From Monomorium pharaonis (Eukaryota > Arthropoda > Insecta > Hymenoptera > Formicidae), in NCBI RefSeq assembly GCF_013373865.1, contig NC_050469.1, forward strand, positions 31,377,046 to 31,441,045: 64,000 bases of DNA. The letters run 5' to 3'. A model generated the notes under the pieces. The model did no database searches and had not been told where the DNA came from. It saw only the letters and a list, made by a program, of their open reading frames with translations. The translations under genes and the position numbers were made by a program. This document shows positions 27,601 to 38,029 of the stretch, in pieces (the first letter of the stretch is position 1; each line of letters opens with the position of its first letter).

Positions 27601-27687
27601 TACGCACCCTCCCGAAGGTACGAAGTCAGACTCGTCATCGTCCCTGAAGATCTTGTCAAGATTTGGCAACTGATTTTGCGCGCTCAT
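21671..27687 (-). CDS. FKBP15: FKBP15 (WAFL-type FK506-binding protein 15 homologue)
   Basis: Exons in transcript order: 27608-27687, 27092-27253, 26432-26951, 26159-26365, 25445-25480, 25178-25357, 24680-24859, 23924-24137, 23597-23832, 23377-23511, 21854-22051, 21671-21748. All phases join, giving 741 residues (human form about 1,200). The start MSAQNQLPNLDKIF parallels the acidic N-terminus of FKBP15. Next come a PH/WH1-like domain (AVHAFKLQNGQYASVGKLG, ANNYASYYDDNKENWSILFE), an FKBP-fold segment ending KRVLFLPPSK and DIMLIIEITDI, the ISRMAKMGQ motif, NAEIRMGISKISDNVQKLL, coiled coil, and an acidic proline tail ending IDEIDSESD. FKBP15 is linked to actin and early-endosome transport. The FKBP pocket is strongly altered, so prolyl-isomerase activity is doubtful. 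Exon 5 is a 36-bp microexon. The gene converges with Nup88 and diverges from GM130. Confidence 0.93.
25565..25640. repeat. Short tandem repeat, about 21-bp unit
   Basis: Units of AATAATATATAATAGTAGTAA type repeat about 2.5-3 times in the FKBP15 intron between exons 4 and 5. Confidence 0.6.
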
Positions 27688-27919
27688 GATTACAAGAATT
27701 TCATGCAAACAACGCGCTTTTCAATGACACGCGTGCGGTGATACGTAATAGCATTTTGCCATTTACAACAAAATGCATTTACGATAACTTTATCAACACA
27801 TCGTTATAATCACGAATTGCGAATCGCGATAAGCTGGATTCACCACAGACTTCAAATACTAGACTGCCAACTCCCTTATATACCGTGTCCAAAAATTTTT
27901 TCCAAAGCCATAGTCTAAC

Positions 27920-28050
27920 CATACCCAATCACTGTGGTTGCGTAATATTTTTGACATTTTTCACAATGTAAAGTGATTCTGAAGTTTCGTACGCGACGTG
28001 ATTCTCGACAAGCATCCCACAAATAAAACTAATGCGTGATGAATCAAAAG
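27920..28050 (+). pseudogene. Duplicated GM130 5' UTR and start, decayed copy
   Basis: This segment matches the GM130 5' region at about 29,130-29,262: CAATGTAAAGTGATT, GAAGTTT, GCGACGTGATTCTCGAC, AGCATCCC and GATGAATCAAA all recur in the same order. After ATGAATCAAAAG the copy diverges, and it lacks the GM130 exon 1 donor (AAGAAG/GTAATC). It is therefore a truncated promoter/first-exon duplicate rather than an alternative first exon, though it could still act as a second promoter. It lies 233 bp from the FKBP15 start. Confidence 0.7.
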
Positions 28051-28458
28051 TTAATTTACTCATAAATCCTAATTGCTAATCCCTAATTTGCTCATAACAA
28101 CTGGCTGCACTGATTTAGAGGTTTTCCTATTTCGACATCAGCATAGATAAGAGAAATGCTATAACATATTTATTACTATATATGCATATATATAATTGTC
28201 ATAAAAATATAAATAATAGTAAAAAATATAAAGAAAATTACTATTTGTTATTTTTGTATGTTTAATATCTTATTAGGCTTTTTAAAATAATTAAAATTAA
28301 CATTTACTAAACATTAATCAAATAAATTTCATACAGCATATTTTGTCTTTTTTGTCCTTTTATTGTTTATTTTTATATCCATATTATAATATTAACAAAA
28401 AATTTTTTTATGTATTTATTACATGCTGCATAAATTAAAATAAAAATAAAATATTGGA

Positions 28459-28611
28459 CGGAATTCATAGACTGATCTTAAGTTCAAGAATTGTCTTAAG
28501 TCTAGCTTCGAGCAGACTTGAGACTTTTACTTAACCAATGAAATAACAGCATTGACGTCTCAAGATCGTGCTTAAGATGGGTCTTGAATAAGATCGGTCT
28601 ATGAATTCCGT
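28459..28611. mobile_element. Palindromic MITE, family C (copy 1)
   Basis: The left end ACGGAATTCATAGACTGATC is inverted at the right end (GATCGGTCTATGAATTCCGT); further inward both arms carry CTTAAG-containing segments. About 153 bp, in the FKBP15-GM130 intergenic region. Its organisation resembles the element at 40,179-40,322. Confidence 0.75.
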
Positions 28612-28652
28612 TGACTGTCTTAAGATATGTCATCAACCAATTACCGAGCATC

Positions 28653-28837
28653 TTAAGCCTTCGGCATCTTAAGCCTACGATACGATTTTTCATGCTAGAT
28701 CGCAACGAGGCGTCTTACTACGTATCTTCATTGGCTTACGATTGGTGACATAATCATCCGAGCCAATCGGGACACGCATTAAGATGCCTCGTATACGATT
28801 TAGCATGAAAAATCGTATCGTGTGCCGAAGGCTTTAA
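28653..28837. mobile_element. Palindromic MITE, family A (copy 2)
   Basis: The arms ACGATACGATTTTTCATGCT and AGCATGAAAAATCGTATCGT are inverse copies, with GCCTTCGGC near both ends. The centre holds CCAATCGGGACACGCATTAA and ATTGGCTTACGATTGGTGAC, matching copy 1 at 13,518 in opposite orientation. This compact copy lacks the AT-rich filler of copy 1. Confidence 0.8.
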
Positions 28838-28955
28838 GGACCGATTTTACCAACTTCGGTTATCATTTGTTAATTTTGCTTAATGACAAATACAATTGGT
28901 CAATTCTAATGGAATAACCGGCCGGTTAAGGTAACCGGAGTTGGTGAAATCGGCC
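28838..28955. mobile_element. Palindromic MITE, family D
   Basis: The left arm GGACCGATTTTACCAACTTC is the approximate inverse of the right arm GAGTTGGTGAAATCGGCCC; GGTTA and TAACC lie just inside. About 118 bp, directly abutting the family A element. No second copy is seen in the window. Confidence 0.65.
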
Positions 28956-29251
28956 CTAAGCATTGGCACGCGGTAACCAATCAAAGTTGAATTGAATTTA
29001 ATTTTTTCTGCGCGGCAAAAGATTTGGTTGGTTATCGCATCAACTTCCGTTGCACGGAAGCATTTTCGTGTGCAGTGTGCAGGAGCCATAAGGCTGACGT
29101 GTAAACGTAGTCGAAGATACACGTAGACGTGACATAACCCTTTTCAATCATCGTCACCTCTACCATTATTTTTTACAATGTAAAGTGATTATGAAGTTTT
29201 TGTATGCGACGTGATTCTCGACGAGCATCCCGCAGTTAAAACTAACGCACG

Positions 29252-32200
29252 ATGAATCAAAGTAAGACAGAGAAGCTGTCAGCTGCTAAGAAGAAGGTAA
29301 TCCCACATTTAAAACTATCGTTAATATGTTGACAACTGTTTCCACAGCTGTCACGTCACATATTCGGTATAAGTGAGCTGTGTTTCAAAATTGCTGTCAG
29401 TACTGAAAATCTATAGGAACGTAACGGAAACTATAAATTTTCAATACTGATAGCAATTTTAAACAGTCATAATCATTGTGTTGTATGTGTTAAATGGTGA
29501 CACAAAGCTTGATAAAAAATATTTTATTGATAAAATTATCATTAACATAATATTATGAAATAATAACGTTAACTCCTTAAATGTTACTAGCTATTGTAAT
29601 GCAATGTTTAAATATTTTACTAAAAATATTTGCATAAATTTTTGATTCAGTGAAATTTTATTTTATGATTGATGGATTTGAGTCAAGTTGTAATTTTATA
29701 TTATTTTGTTATTACAGTTGAGAGAATTTAAATTGCAAAAAAAGTTGCAAGTGCAAGGCACTTTGAACAAACAGCAGGACTCGAATGCAGACGAATCTGT
29801 ATCACAGGTTATTATTCAAACGTAGAAATTTATATTCATATTTTTAAATGTATGTTTTTAAATATATAATGTTTTTAACAGTGCCAAACAAATTGCCAAA
29901 CTGCAGAAATGGATAAACTCTATAATCAAAAGACTCAGAATGAAGTAAAGTGTATAGAAAATCAATATGAAAAACATACAGATAATATAGACATTATACA
30001 TAAAGAAGAAAATATAAATCATTTTGATGGTGCTAGTAATTTTCTAGATACGACTGAAACCAAAACAGTAACAGATAATAATGAGATAACAGAGAAGAGC
30101 TTACCTATCTTGGAAAATTACATAGAAAGTACTGCATTACATAAGAGTGATACTAAAGATGTCATGCATTCACATCTTCAGTCAGATTTCCTACAATCTG
30201 TAGAAAACAGTGGAAGATATAATTTAAATGTTGTAGTATCTAACGGTCCTTCAATCGTGCAGAAAGAACACTTGCTAGAAATGGCCTCGGAAGTTGCTCA
30301 TGCGCTCGACAATACAGATCATAACGAACCGCCAAGTTCGTTCGATTTTGATCTAAAGTGTCACAATCAATTTTTAAGCTCATGTCTGGAGGAACAGAAG
30401 CAACTTGTAAATGACTTACATGTTCAAGTTAGTCGTTACGTGAGTATATTTCGACTACAAAGAGAATTTTCTTTAGAATTTATTGAAAATCATGATAATC
30501 GAGAAACATGGATATCAAAGAAGTCCTATAATTTTAGTAAAATTTATTACAATTTTACTCAAATTTAGTAAATGAAAGAATAATTACAAAAGCAGGTGAA
30601 ATTTTGTCCATTTTGAAGCTTGCGATTTCAAATCCAAATTGTGAACTAAATCATAGTTTATGATTAGACATTAATTGTAAAAAATTTTAAGTTGAGCTTA
30701 CTTTTCATTTCGAAGATATAAGGGGTTAAAGCCATTTCTCATTAACCCTTTAAGGTCTGTAACCAGACCAAGGCTTTGTAATAACAATCAGAAAGAGGAC
30801 AAGAAAGAATATTAAAAAATCGATTAATTGCTTATATTAATTGATTTTATGAAAAAATCACAAAGAATATATAATTTTCTTAAATCATATTTTTTTTATG
30901 GAAAAAAATATATATATCATCAAAATTTATCTGTGGATAAACCAGAAAAAATTAGCTAACCAATCAGAAAAAGAATAAAAAACAAGAACATAAAAAATAT
31001 TTTGGACAAAAAACACTTTGCAAAAATCAATTTTGCAACTTTATCTAAATTTACTAATCGTTTATTTTTTGCATAAGCAGGGTACGATTTAAGAAAAAGT
31101 TGTACATACAGGTTATCCAGCTATGAGCCTTAATAGATTAATGAAAAATGGTTTCTTTAATCTCTCATCTTTGGAATGAAAATCTGAATTTGAAATTTTT
31201 CTGCAATTAATGGCTCAGCATTAACTATCATTTAATCCACAATTTAAGTCCAAAATTGTGGGCCTAAAATGGTCGATTTTTGTCCTCGTTTTTGTTAAAT
31301 CTAGTAATATTGTTTTAAATTTAACTAAATTTTATTACATTTTACTAAAATTACAATAAAATTCTTTGATATTCATGTTGTCTCCCAATTATCATTTTAT
31401 TTTAAGGATAAATTTTAAGAGATTCTCTCCATATATACAGCATCTAGATTGTGACTAATTTTGTTGTTACATGTGAAAATAAAATAGCACAGCAGAGTAG
31501 CCGAACTTGAAGGAATTCTAGCTACAAAAGATTCAGAGTTTGACGCCAAACTTGTTCGTGAAATAAATCCTTTGAAGGAGCAGTTACAGATCCATGCGCA
31601 GACCACTGGTATCCTGATAGCAGAAAAAGCAGAGCTCACAGCAGCTTTGACACAAAGCCAAAGGACTGCGAAACAAAATTCTGGTTAATACTTATAATTT
31701 ACATATAATGCAATTTTATTCTGATGATATCAGAAAATGTTTATGTGCCATTATTACAATTAAATTTCTACTATTTAGAGGAGATAGAGGAGATGAATAG
31801 AAAATTGAAATACAGTCAGGTTCGTATTAATGAGCTTGAAAAAGAATTAGTTCAAATGAGGAGTAATTCTACTGATACTCAGAAAAACGCTCAACAAGTG
31901 CAACAAATCTATGACGACCTTGAGAAGAAATATTATGAACTCAAGTATATATATATATATTATATAAAAATTAAATATATTTGAATCAGTCATTGAATTT
32001 TAATAAAATGTACGACTTTAAATATGTAAAATAATCAAAGTCATTTTTTTCTATAGAAAAGAAAAAGAAGATTTGGAATTGGAAACATCAGAATTAAAAC
32101 AGAAGCTAAATTTAAAGAACACTGAATTTATTACTCTACAACAGGAGTTCCAAGAGAAAACAGCTTTGCTTTCCTTAAATGAATTAAGGATACAGCAGGT

Positions 32201-34662
32201 AATTTTCCATATACAATTTCTGTATAAAATTTTTTTTTGCTTGAAATTAACGCAAATAAATTGTAGCTAACCGATACATCGCAAACATTAGAATCCCAGC
32301 ATCAAACTGTAACAATATTGGAGCAACAGTTGGCTCAGATGAGAGAAACTTTAAAGTTGGTGAATAATGAGAAGGATGAAGCTAGTAGACAATATCAAAA
32401 TTATGTTAGACAATTAGATGGACAGCAGGCAAAATTGATTAATGAGGTATATATAGAAATGTTTATATATAACTCTACTCCTAAAGATGGTTTTATATAT
32501 TGAATAATTGCAGGTTGAAAATGGAAAGAAAATAATTAGTGATTTGGAAAAAAGAGAAAAAAGTTATATACAACGTTTATCAGATTTGGAACAGCAACTG
32601 CAACATGAAAGACAGAAAAATGAAACTATACTTCCCTCAAAAGATCATAATGATGAAATCGCTAATTTAATAAGAAAAATCGAGGAACTAACTGTAGAAC
32701 AGGAAAAACTTCATGTCGCATTATCTGATAGGGTAAGAAATATGTAAACGAAATAATAATTCAGAACTCTAAATCTTAGGAGAAATAAGTTTTTTTAATA
32801 AGATAGTGTTTTTAGGATACTGAGATTGAAATGTTAATGAAAGAAGTGCAGGAATTACGAAATACAAAAGATGATGGAACTGATGCAGCAAAATTAGTAC
32901 AGGCTCTTGAAAGTGAAAAACTTGGTGCCTCTAGAGCTGTTTCACAAAATCAGCAATTGAAAGAACAACTAACTGAAATGGAAAACGCTTTTGTTACTCT
33001 CGTGAGTAGTATAGCTGTATAATGTATATCAATCTATTATATTTTGACTTTTTAAAAAGTGTATTTAATGTATTATATTTATATAGTACATTTTTTAAAT
33101 ATAATTTATTTCTACCAAATTTAATTTTTATTTAAGTTTTTTATCATTTTTAAAATTACACATACACACATATCCATATATATATAAATATAAAATAATT
33201 TTCTTTTTAGAGTAATGACAAGTTGGATTTGACAGAACAGCTTCAAGCTGAACGAAATATTGGCCGAAAATTAAATGCAAGATTAAATAATGTTGAGACA
33301 GAAATGGATAACTTAAAAGAAACATTAAGGGAAAAGGAAACATTTTTAATAGAATTAGAGAAAGAAAAATTACAAAATGCACAAATTGCAGATCAAATGC
33401 AGCACTATCAAGCACAATCTCACCATGCCCATACATTGCAACAAGAATTACAAAATGCTTTAGTAAATTTCTAATTAATTATTTAGTAGTTTAATCACTT
33501 TAATTAATTTATAATCCTCATATTTGTCTCTTATGTAAGAATGTAATCTGTAGTTCTAATATTCAAATTTTATTTAGTAATTGTAATTTACATATCTCTC
33601 ACAGATTTATATAGAAAATTTAAAAAAAGAAAATGAAGCTCTCGGAAAAGAATTGGAGAATAAAATACAAACAGAAACACATTTGTCCAGAGAACCTGTA
33701 AACATGAATGGAGATCAGTATAGAATTAAAAATGAGCAAAATTGTAATGATATTGTAACAACGCAAGATTTGCCATTGCCAGAAGATAAAAATATTTCAG
33801 ATAATTTGAGGCCTATTACGAAACTAGAAACAAGGTTTAAAGAAACGATGGAAAAGGTTGCCGAATTAACTGATGAGAAACAGAGATTAGAACATCTTGT
33901 TCTCCAGCTTCAAGGTGAAACAGAAACTATAGGTAAGTTATACTTTTGCTTATATAAACTTCTAATTTTTTTAGATATTTGTAATTATTTTTATTTTTAA
34001 TTAATTATTAATCTCATAAATTAATATATGAGCTTTTATTTTAATTTTCATAAATTTTCTTTTCAACTATATTTAATAAATCGTGATATCTGACTAACGT
34101 GTATTCCACAGGAGAATACATTACTTTATATCAAAAGCAACGAGCGATTTTGGGAGAGAGATGGAAGGAAAGAGAACAAACCTTCCGTCAATTAGTTGAA
34201 CAACGTAATCAGCAACAAGAACAGTTGCACAAATTAAAAGTATTAGTTACCGAATTGCTTAAAAAACATCCTGAAACACTAATAAATCCTACAGAAACCT
34301 GTATTAGTTGTCATAAAGGTAAATCAACTTGTATTTAATGTTTTCTTTAAATATTACTTTTTTTGATGTTTAAATAAATGTTTAATTATAATTTACTCTC
34401 ATTATATATCAACAGAAAGAAAAAAATAATGAAAAATGTGTGATTGTATGTATATACATGTTTTTTTACAGATATAAATACCGACACTCCTACACTCCCT
34501 GAAAATGAGAAACAGAATGAAGATCAACCATTAATCGAAGATAAAACTGCATCAGATATTCTTGATCTTCTTACAGAAATCAAAGACTGTAAAGATGCAT
34601 GTATTATAGAACCTAATTTTCACCCATGCCCATGGTGTTCCGGAAGGCTCATCACCATATAA
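29252..34662 (+). CDS. GM130: GM130 / golgin subfamily A member 2
   Basis: Exons: 29252-29296, 29718-29807, 29882-30439, 31488-31683, 31779-31944, 32057-32198, 32267-32446, 32514-32732, 32816-33001, 33211-33462, 33605-33932, 34112-34318, 34472-34662. All phases agree; 919 residues. GM130 is a cis-Golgi matrix golgin that tethers vesicles through p115 and is anchored by GRASP65. The N-terminus MNQSKTEKLSAAKKKLREFK matches the basic p115-binding end of the vertebrate protein. Coiled coil occupies most of the rest, with family-specific IHAQTTGILIAEKAELTAAL, KLKYSQVRINELEKEL and AVSQNQQLKEQL. ETETIGEYITLYQKQRAIL is the conserved block before the C-terminal region, and the protein ends in a short hydrophobic tail (RLITI), the position where vertebrate GM130 binds GRASP65. 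The 5' region exists in a second, truncated copy upstream. Intron 3 holds a large inverted-repeat element. Confidence 0.95.
30480..31405. mobile_element. Large inverted-repeat element in GM130 intron 3
   Basis: The left end (CATGGATATCAAAGAAGTCC, then ATTTTAGTAAAAT) matches the reverse complement of the right end (CATGAATATCAAAGAATTTT, then ATTTTAGTAAAAT). Similarity continues inward for about 200 bp with several mismatches and gaps (CATTAATTG and TTTTCATT blocks). The AT-rich core carries no protein frame. The element nearly fills the intron, starting about 40 bp after the exon 3 donor. Confidence 0.6.
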
Positions 34663-34670
34663 TTATGAAT

Positions 34671-34676
34671 AATAAA
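34671..34676 (+). promoter_or_regulatory. Candidate poly(A) signal of GM130
   Basis: AATAAA nine bases after the GM130 stop codon; another AATAAA lies about 35 bp further on. Confidence 0.5.
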
Positions 34677-34989
34677 TTATTTAATCTTGTTACAAATAAC
34701 TTGTAATAAATATATCTATGCGATATATAAATTAGTTGTATAGAAAATAGTGATATTTGTATATAAAATTCTTAGACTTTTTTAAACCTCTGTATCTATT
34801 TCTTATAAAATTGCGAACATAAGATTTTTATCCGAGAATATATGTAATTACTTTATAAATATACAGTGCCTTGAATAATTTCACAAATAAAATTTTTGTT
34901 TTCTCTCGCACCTACTTGTCAAGGAGTTGAGTAGTTGTAAATAATGCAACACTTTATTACAAATAAATATTCGATATTTTAATGAAATG

Positions 34990-34995
34990 TTTATT
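34990..34995 (-). promoter_or_regulatory. Candidate poly(A) signal of RpL35
   Basis: AATAAA on the minus strand, 26 bp past the RpL35 stop codon. The 3' ends of GM130 and RpL35 face each other across about 360 bp. Confidence 0.55.
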
Positions 34996-35021
34996 TTGAA
35001 TAATAATTAAAAACGTACAGA

Positions 35022-37055
35022 CTATGCTTTCAAAGCATACTTTCTCTGTGGGAATGCAGAACGCTTGCGTACGTCTTTCAATGTTTTCCTGCTGGCTTGA
35101 TACGGGGTGAGAACACGACGCAAAGCTCTTGTTTTCTTGGGCCTCAAATCAAGAGGCTTATACTTTTTATTCTTGTAAAGAAGACGAAGATTTTCCTTTT
35201 GCTTCTGATGCATGATAATGTAAACTCGCGCGATAGCTTTCCTCACAACACGACTGAAAAATGCCAACAAAAAGGATTACAATTCATAATATATTAATAA
35301 TATATATTCTACACAATATATACTATAAGAAACATCACAGATTAAAATTTTATACTATTGTGCATATAGTGATATACACGAACCTTAAGTATTCTAAAAG
35401 ATTTTAAGGATTAATGTCATATTATTTCAAAAACTATATGAAGATAAAATTAAAATTGGCTGTTTGATCTGCAGTGGATCTTGAGGCTAAATATAATTTT
35501 TCTCTTAATTTAATATTTCTATAGCTTATATAAACTGCACATCGACAATTGTGTCCAAAAACAGTCACTAATTAGAAATTGGAGGCTTAAAAGCATCTTG
35601 TAAAATCCCCATTTTCCTGAAAAAGCTGTGAATAATTTATTACAAAAAATAATACCTCAGCCAGAATTCAAGCCTGAATCTCCCAGCATTCCATTCCAAT
35701 TCGACTACTGAAGCATATGGTATCATTCTTCGCAATAATCAGTATATCTTAAAGAATGTTCTCTTTCAGGCAATGTGTATAAACAATAACATGAGAGTGA
35801 TCTTAAAAATGCTTCTAAATAACAATATCTAGCTGATAACTGTATTTCAAGATTGACAAAAGTGTCAGCATGCAGTTTGAGCTAAAAATATCAAATTAAA
35901 AGAAAAATTATATTCAGCACACCAAGATCCGCTGCAGATCTAACAAGCAATCTTAACTTTATATCTAAAAGATTTATCAAATAGTTTATTTACTATTATT
36001 GTAAAACTATGTGTGACTTTATGTATTAAAAAATATAGTTTCAAAAATATAGGATGTCAAAGTTTTAAGGTAAAATTTCATTTTTCTAATAATTTTGAAA
36101 ATTACTAAAGTTACTTTGAAACTTTGTATATGTTTCAGGAAAGCTAGACCCATCTATTTTAGGGTTATATATTACTTTTCATTCAATCATGAGTAAACCT
36201 AAGGATAAGTATTTTTTATGAAAAAACTAATGTACCATTATTTTTCAAATTTAAATTTTATAATAAAATAAATTAGCATAAAAAAAGATTAAACTTTTAC
36301 ATTCTTATGTCTTACACTCTTATATCTTTAAAACCCCTTAAAATCTTTAGAATACTTAAAAGCCTGTTGATCGATATTTTATCAATATCTTCAAAATTTT
36401 TAATATATTTTTAAATATATCATAAAATATATGAAAAAAATAAACACATTAATTATTCAATATAAATTTCTAAGTTATTTACATGATAAATCAAAGCACT
36501 ACAAAGAAATTTATCATAAATTATAAGAACTACAAGGAGATTTACATCTTAGACAGCTTAGACGCAGCTCCTCCAGTCACCTTAGCCACTCGTAAAGTGG
36601 TCAACTCTGTCTTGAGCTGCTCGAGCTGCTTCATCAACTCTCGTTTATCTTTAGTCCTTAACTCGGAACACTTTACTTTCGCCTAAAACAATTTGGTACA
36701 AATATTAAATACATTCACATGTGTATAAACTACTCAATGATAAAATTCAAACTATACACATCTCCATATGTAAATATAATTATAATATTATATTTCTTCG
36801 AAACGTAATTGCTGAATTATAATTTCCTTTTATCTCTCGTTTAATTCATAATTCAACAATTTTAATTCTTTCAATATTTGGCAGTCCAACAAGGTTATGT
36901 GACATAAATATATCTTGTAAATTTCAAATTTAGAAATATTCGCAATTCATTGATTAGCTTATAATAATCACAATTTTTATCAAATAATAAGAATATATCA
37001 ATCATTGATGGTTTAAATAAATTTCGGATTATAATTTCATGCCTTCACTAACCAT
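35022..37055 (-). CDS. RpL35: 60S ribosomal protein L35 (uL29)
   Basis: Coding exons: 37053-37055 (ATG only), 36546-36682, 35022-35253. The joined product has 123 residues, the same length as human RPL35. Recognisable blocks: MAKVKCSELRTKDKRELMKQ, LRVAKVTGGAASKLSKI, RVVRKAIARV, QKENLRLLYKNKKYKPLDLR, PKKTRALRR and the end PQRKYALKA. The protein belongs to the large ribosomal subunit near the exit tunnel. The start was chosen because an ATG directly before a GTTAGT donor joins in frame to the acceptor TTTTAG/GCGAAA; an initiator-only first exon is common in ribosomal protein genes. Upstream on the minus strand the 5' UTR is pyrimidine-rich (CTCCTCTTTTCC), compatible with a TOP-type leader. Intron 2 contains a family B element. 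Confidence 0.95.
35440..36020. mobile_element. Repeat family B, inverted-repeat copy in RpL35 intron 2
   Basis: The left arm (GATCTGCAGTGGATCTTGAG, TAAATATAATTTTTCT, GCTTATATAAACTGC) and right arm, read on the minus strand (GATCTGCAGCGGATCTTGGT, ATATAATTTTTCT, GTCAATCTTGAAATACAGTTA), are about 120-bp inverse copies around a unique centre. The related copy at 20,680-20,960 shares one arm plus outer flank. No transposase frame. Confidence 0.7.
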
Positions 37056-37140
37056 CTTAAAGCAGCTTCCTCTCAATAAGGAAAAGAGGAGTAAAAGAAC
37101 ACCAGAGAAGAAAGACACACAAGAGCAACACCAACTACGG
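37020..37140 (-). promoter_or_regulatory. RpL35 5' UTR and probable core promoter
   Basis: Minus-strand sequence upstream of the ATG at 37,055 is pyrimidine-rich (TCTTTCTTCTCTGG, then CTCCTCTTTTCCTTATTG), as expected of ribosomal protein gene leaders with a 5' TOP start. No TATA box is evident. The exact start site cannot be read from sequence alone. Confidence 0.4.
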
Positions 37141-37225
37141 CAACTGGACGGCAACGGCAAGTCTGAAGTCTGATAGGGCCATTTTACAATAGTCGCAAGT
37201 CGCCAGTTGCTTCTTATTGGCTTTC

Positions 37226-37366
37226 GCACACTAGACGCGATAAGCGACGAGCGATGAGCGATATCCAATGAGAGCTCTACATTTTCGAACATTTCATCGC
37301 CATGTTGGAAAAAGCAGAACTGTTATTGGATATCGCTCATCGCTCGTCGCTTATCGCGTCTAGTGT
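37226..37366. mobile_element. MITE with perfect 44-bp terminal inverted repeats
   Basis: The arms 37,226-37,269 (starting GCACACTAGACGCGATAAGC) and 37,323-37,366 are perfect inverse copies, enclosing about 53 bp. Perfect identity suggests recent insertion or continued gene conversion. It sits beside a partial family E sequence at 37,160-37,225 (AGTCGCAAGTCGCCAGTTGC). Confidence 0.8.
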
Positions 37367-37550
37367 GCCAGGGGCCCGATTCTTGAAGTCATTCGCAAGA
37401 GAAACGTATACGCAAATACTCGCTCTAACAGAAAGTTGTAAGTTTATTGGTTAATAGCCATACGATAGCCAATAAATTTCCAACTTTTCTGTAAGAACAG
37501 AATTTGCGAATACATTTCTCTTGCGAATGAATTCAAGAATCGAGCCCCTG
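37367..37550. mobile_element. Palindromic MITE with GGGGC.CGATTCTTGAA ends
   Basis: The left end CAGGGGCCCGATTCTTGAAG and right end (inverse of CAGGGGCTCGATTCTTGAAT) are followed inward by CATTCGCAAGAGAAA and by CCAATAAA segments that also pair. About 184 bp, abutting the 44-bp-TIR element. Confidence 0.8.
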
Positions 37551-37615
37551 AGAGCGGCTACTGCGCCCTTTTTCGTGCGACCGCTATTTGACTAGCATCA
37601 GCGCCAAACGTGGAT

Positions 37616-37888
37616 AAAGGGCCATCTACAATGGAGAGTTGTAGGCCGTAGCAGTAGTCGTAGACAATATTTTCATTACGTACTGTTTTACTGATTACGG
37701 CCTACAACAGACATTGAGCCAATTCAGTGGGTGCTTACGATGAGCGTTTAGGTGTTCGGGGTTAGTTTTTAGTCACCTCTCTATGATAGCCGGCTTGTAT
37801 ATTATTGTTACGTCGTTTATATTATTGACAGCATGGTCGTAGATTTAGCGTTGTTACGACTAAAACACTCCATTGTAGATGGCCCTTT
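37616..37888. mobile_element. Nested MITE with AAAGGGCCATCTACAATGGAG ends
   Basis: The 21-bp left end at 37,616-37,636 is perfectly inverted at 37,868-37,888. It also contains GTAGGCCGTAGCAGTAGTCG near the left and GGCCTACAACAGAC internally. About 273 bp, inserted in the outer element. Confidence 0.8.
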
Positions 37889-38029
37889 AAAGTTCGTTCT
37901 ACATTAATCGCAGTCGCCAGTTGCAATTTGCAACACCCAATGACTGTCGAGCTTTAACTAGAAACTAAGCGCTTATTGGATGTCGCAAGTCGCAACTGGC
38001 TGCTTGCGATTAATGTAAAACGGGCTTTA
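37887..38029. mobile_element. Nested MITE, family E (CGCCAGTTGC arms)
   Basis: The left arm TCTACATTAATCGCAGTCGC plus CAGTTGC is inverted in the right arm GCAACTGGCTGCTTGCGATT plus AATGTA, with AAAG and CTTT at the extreme ends. A partial relative lies at 37,160-37,225. Confidence 0.7.
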
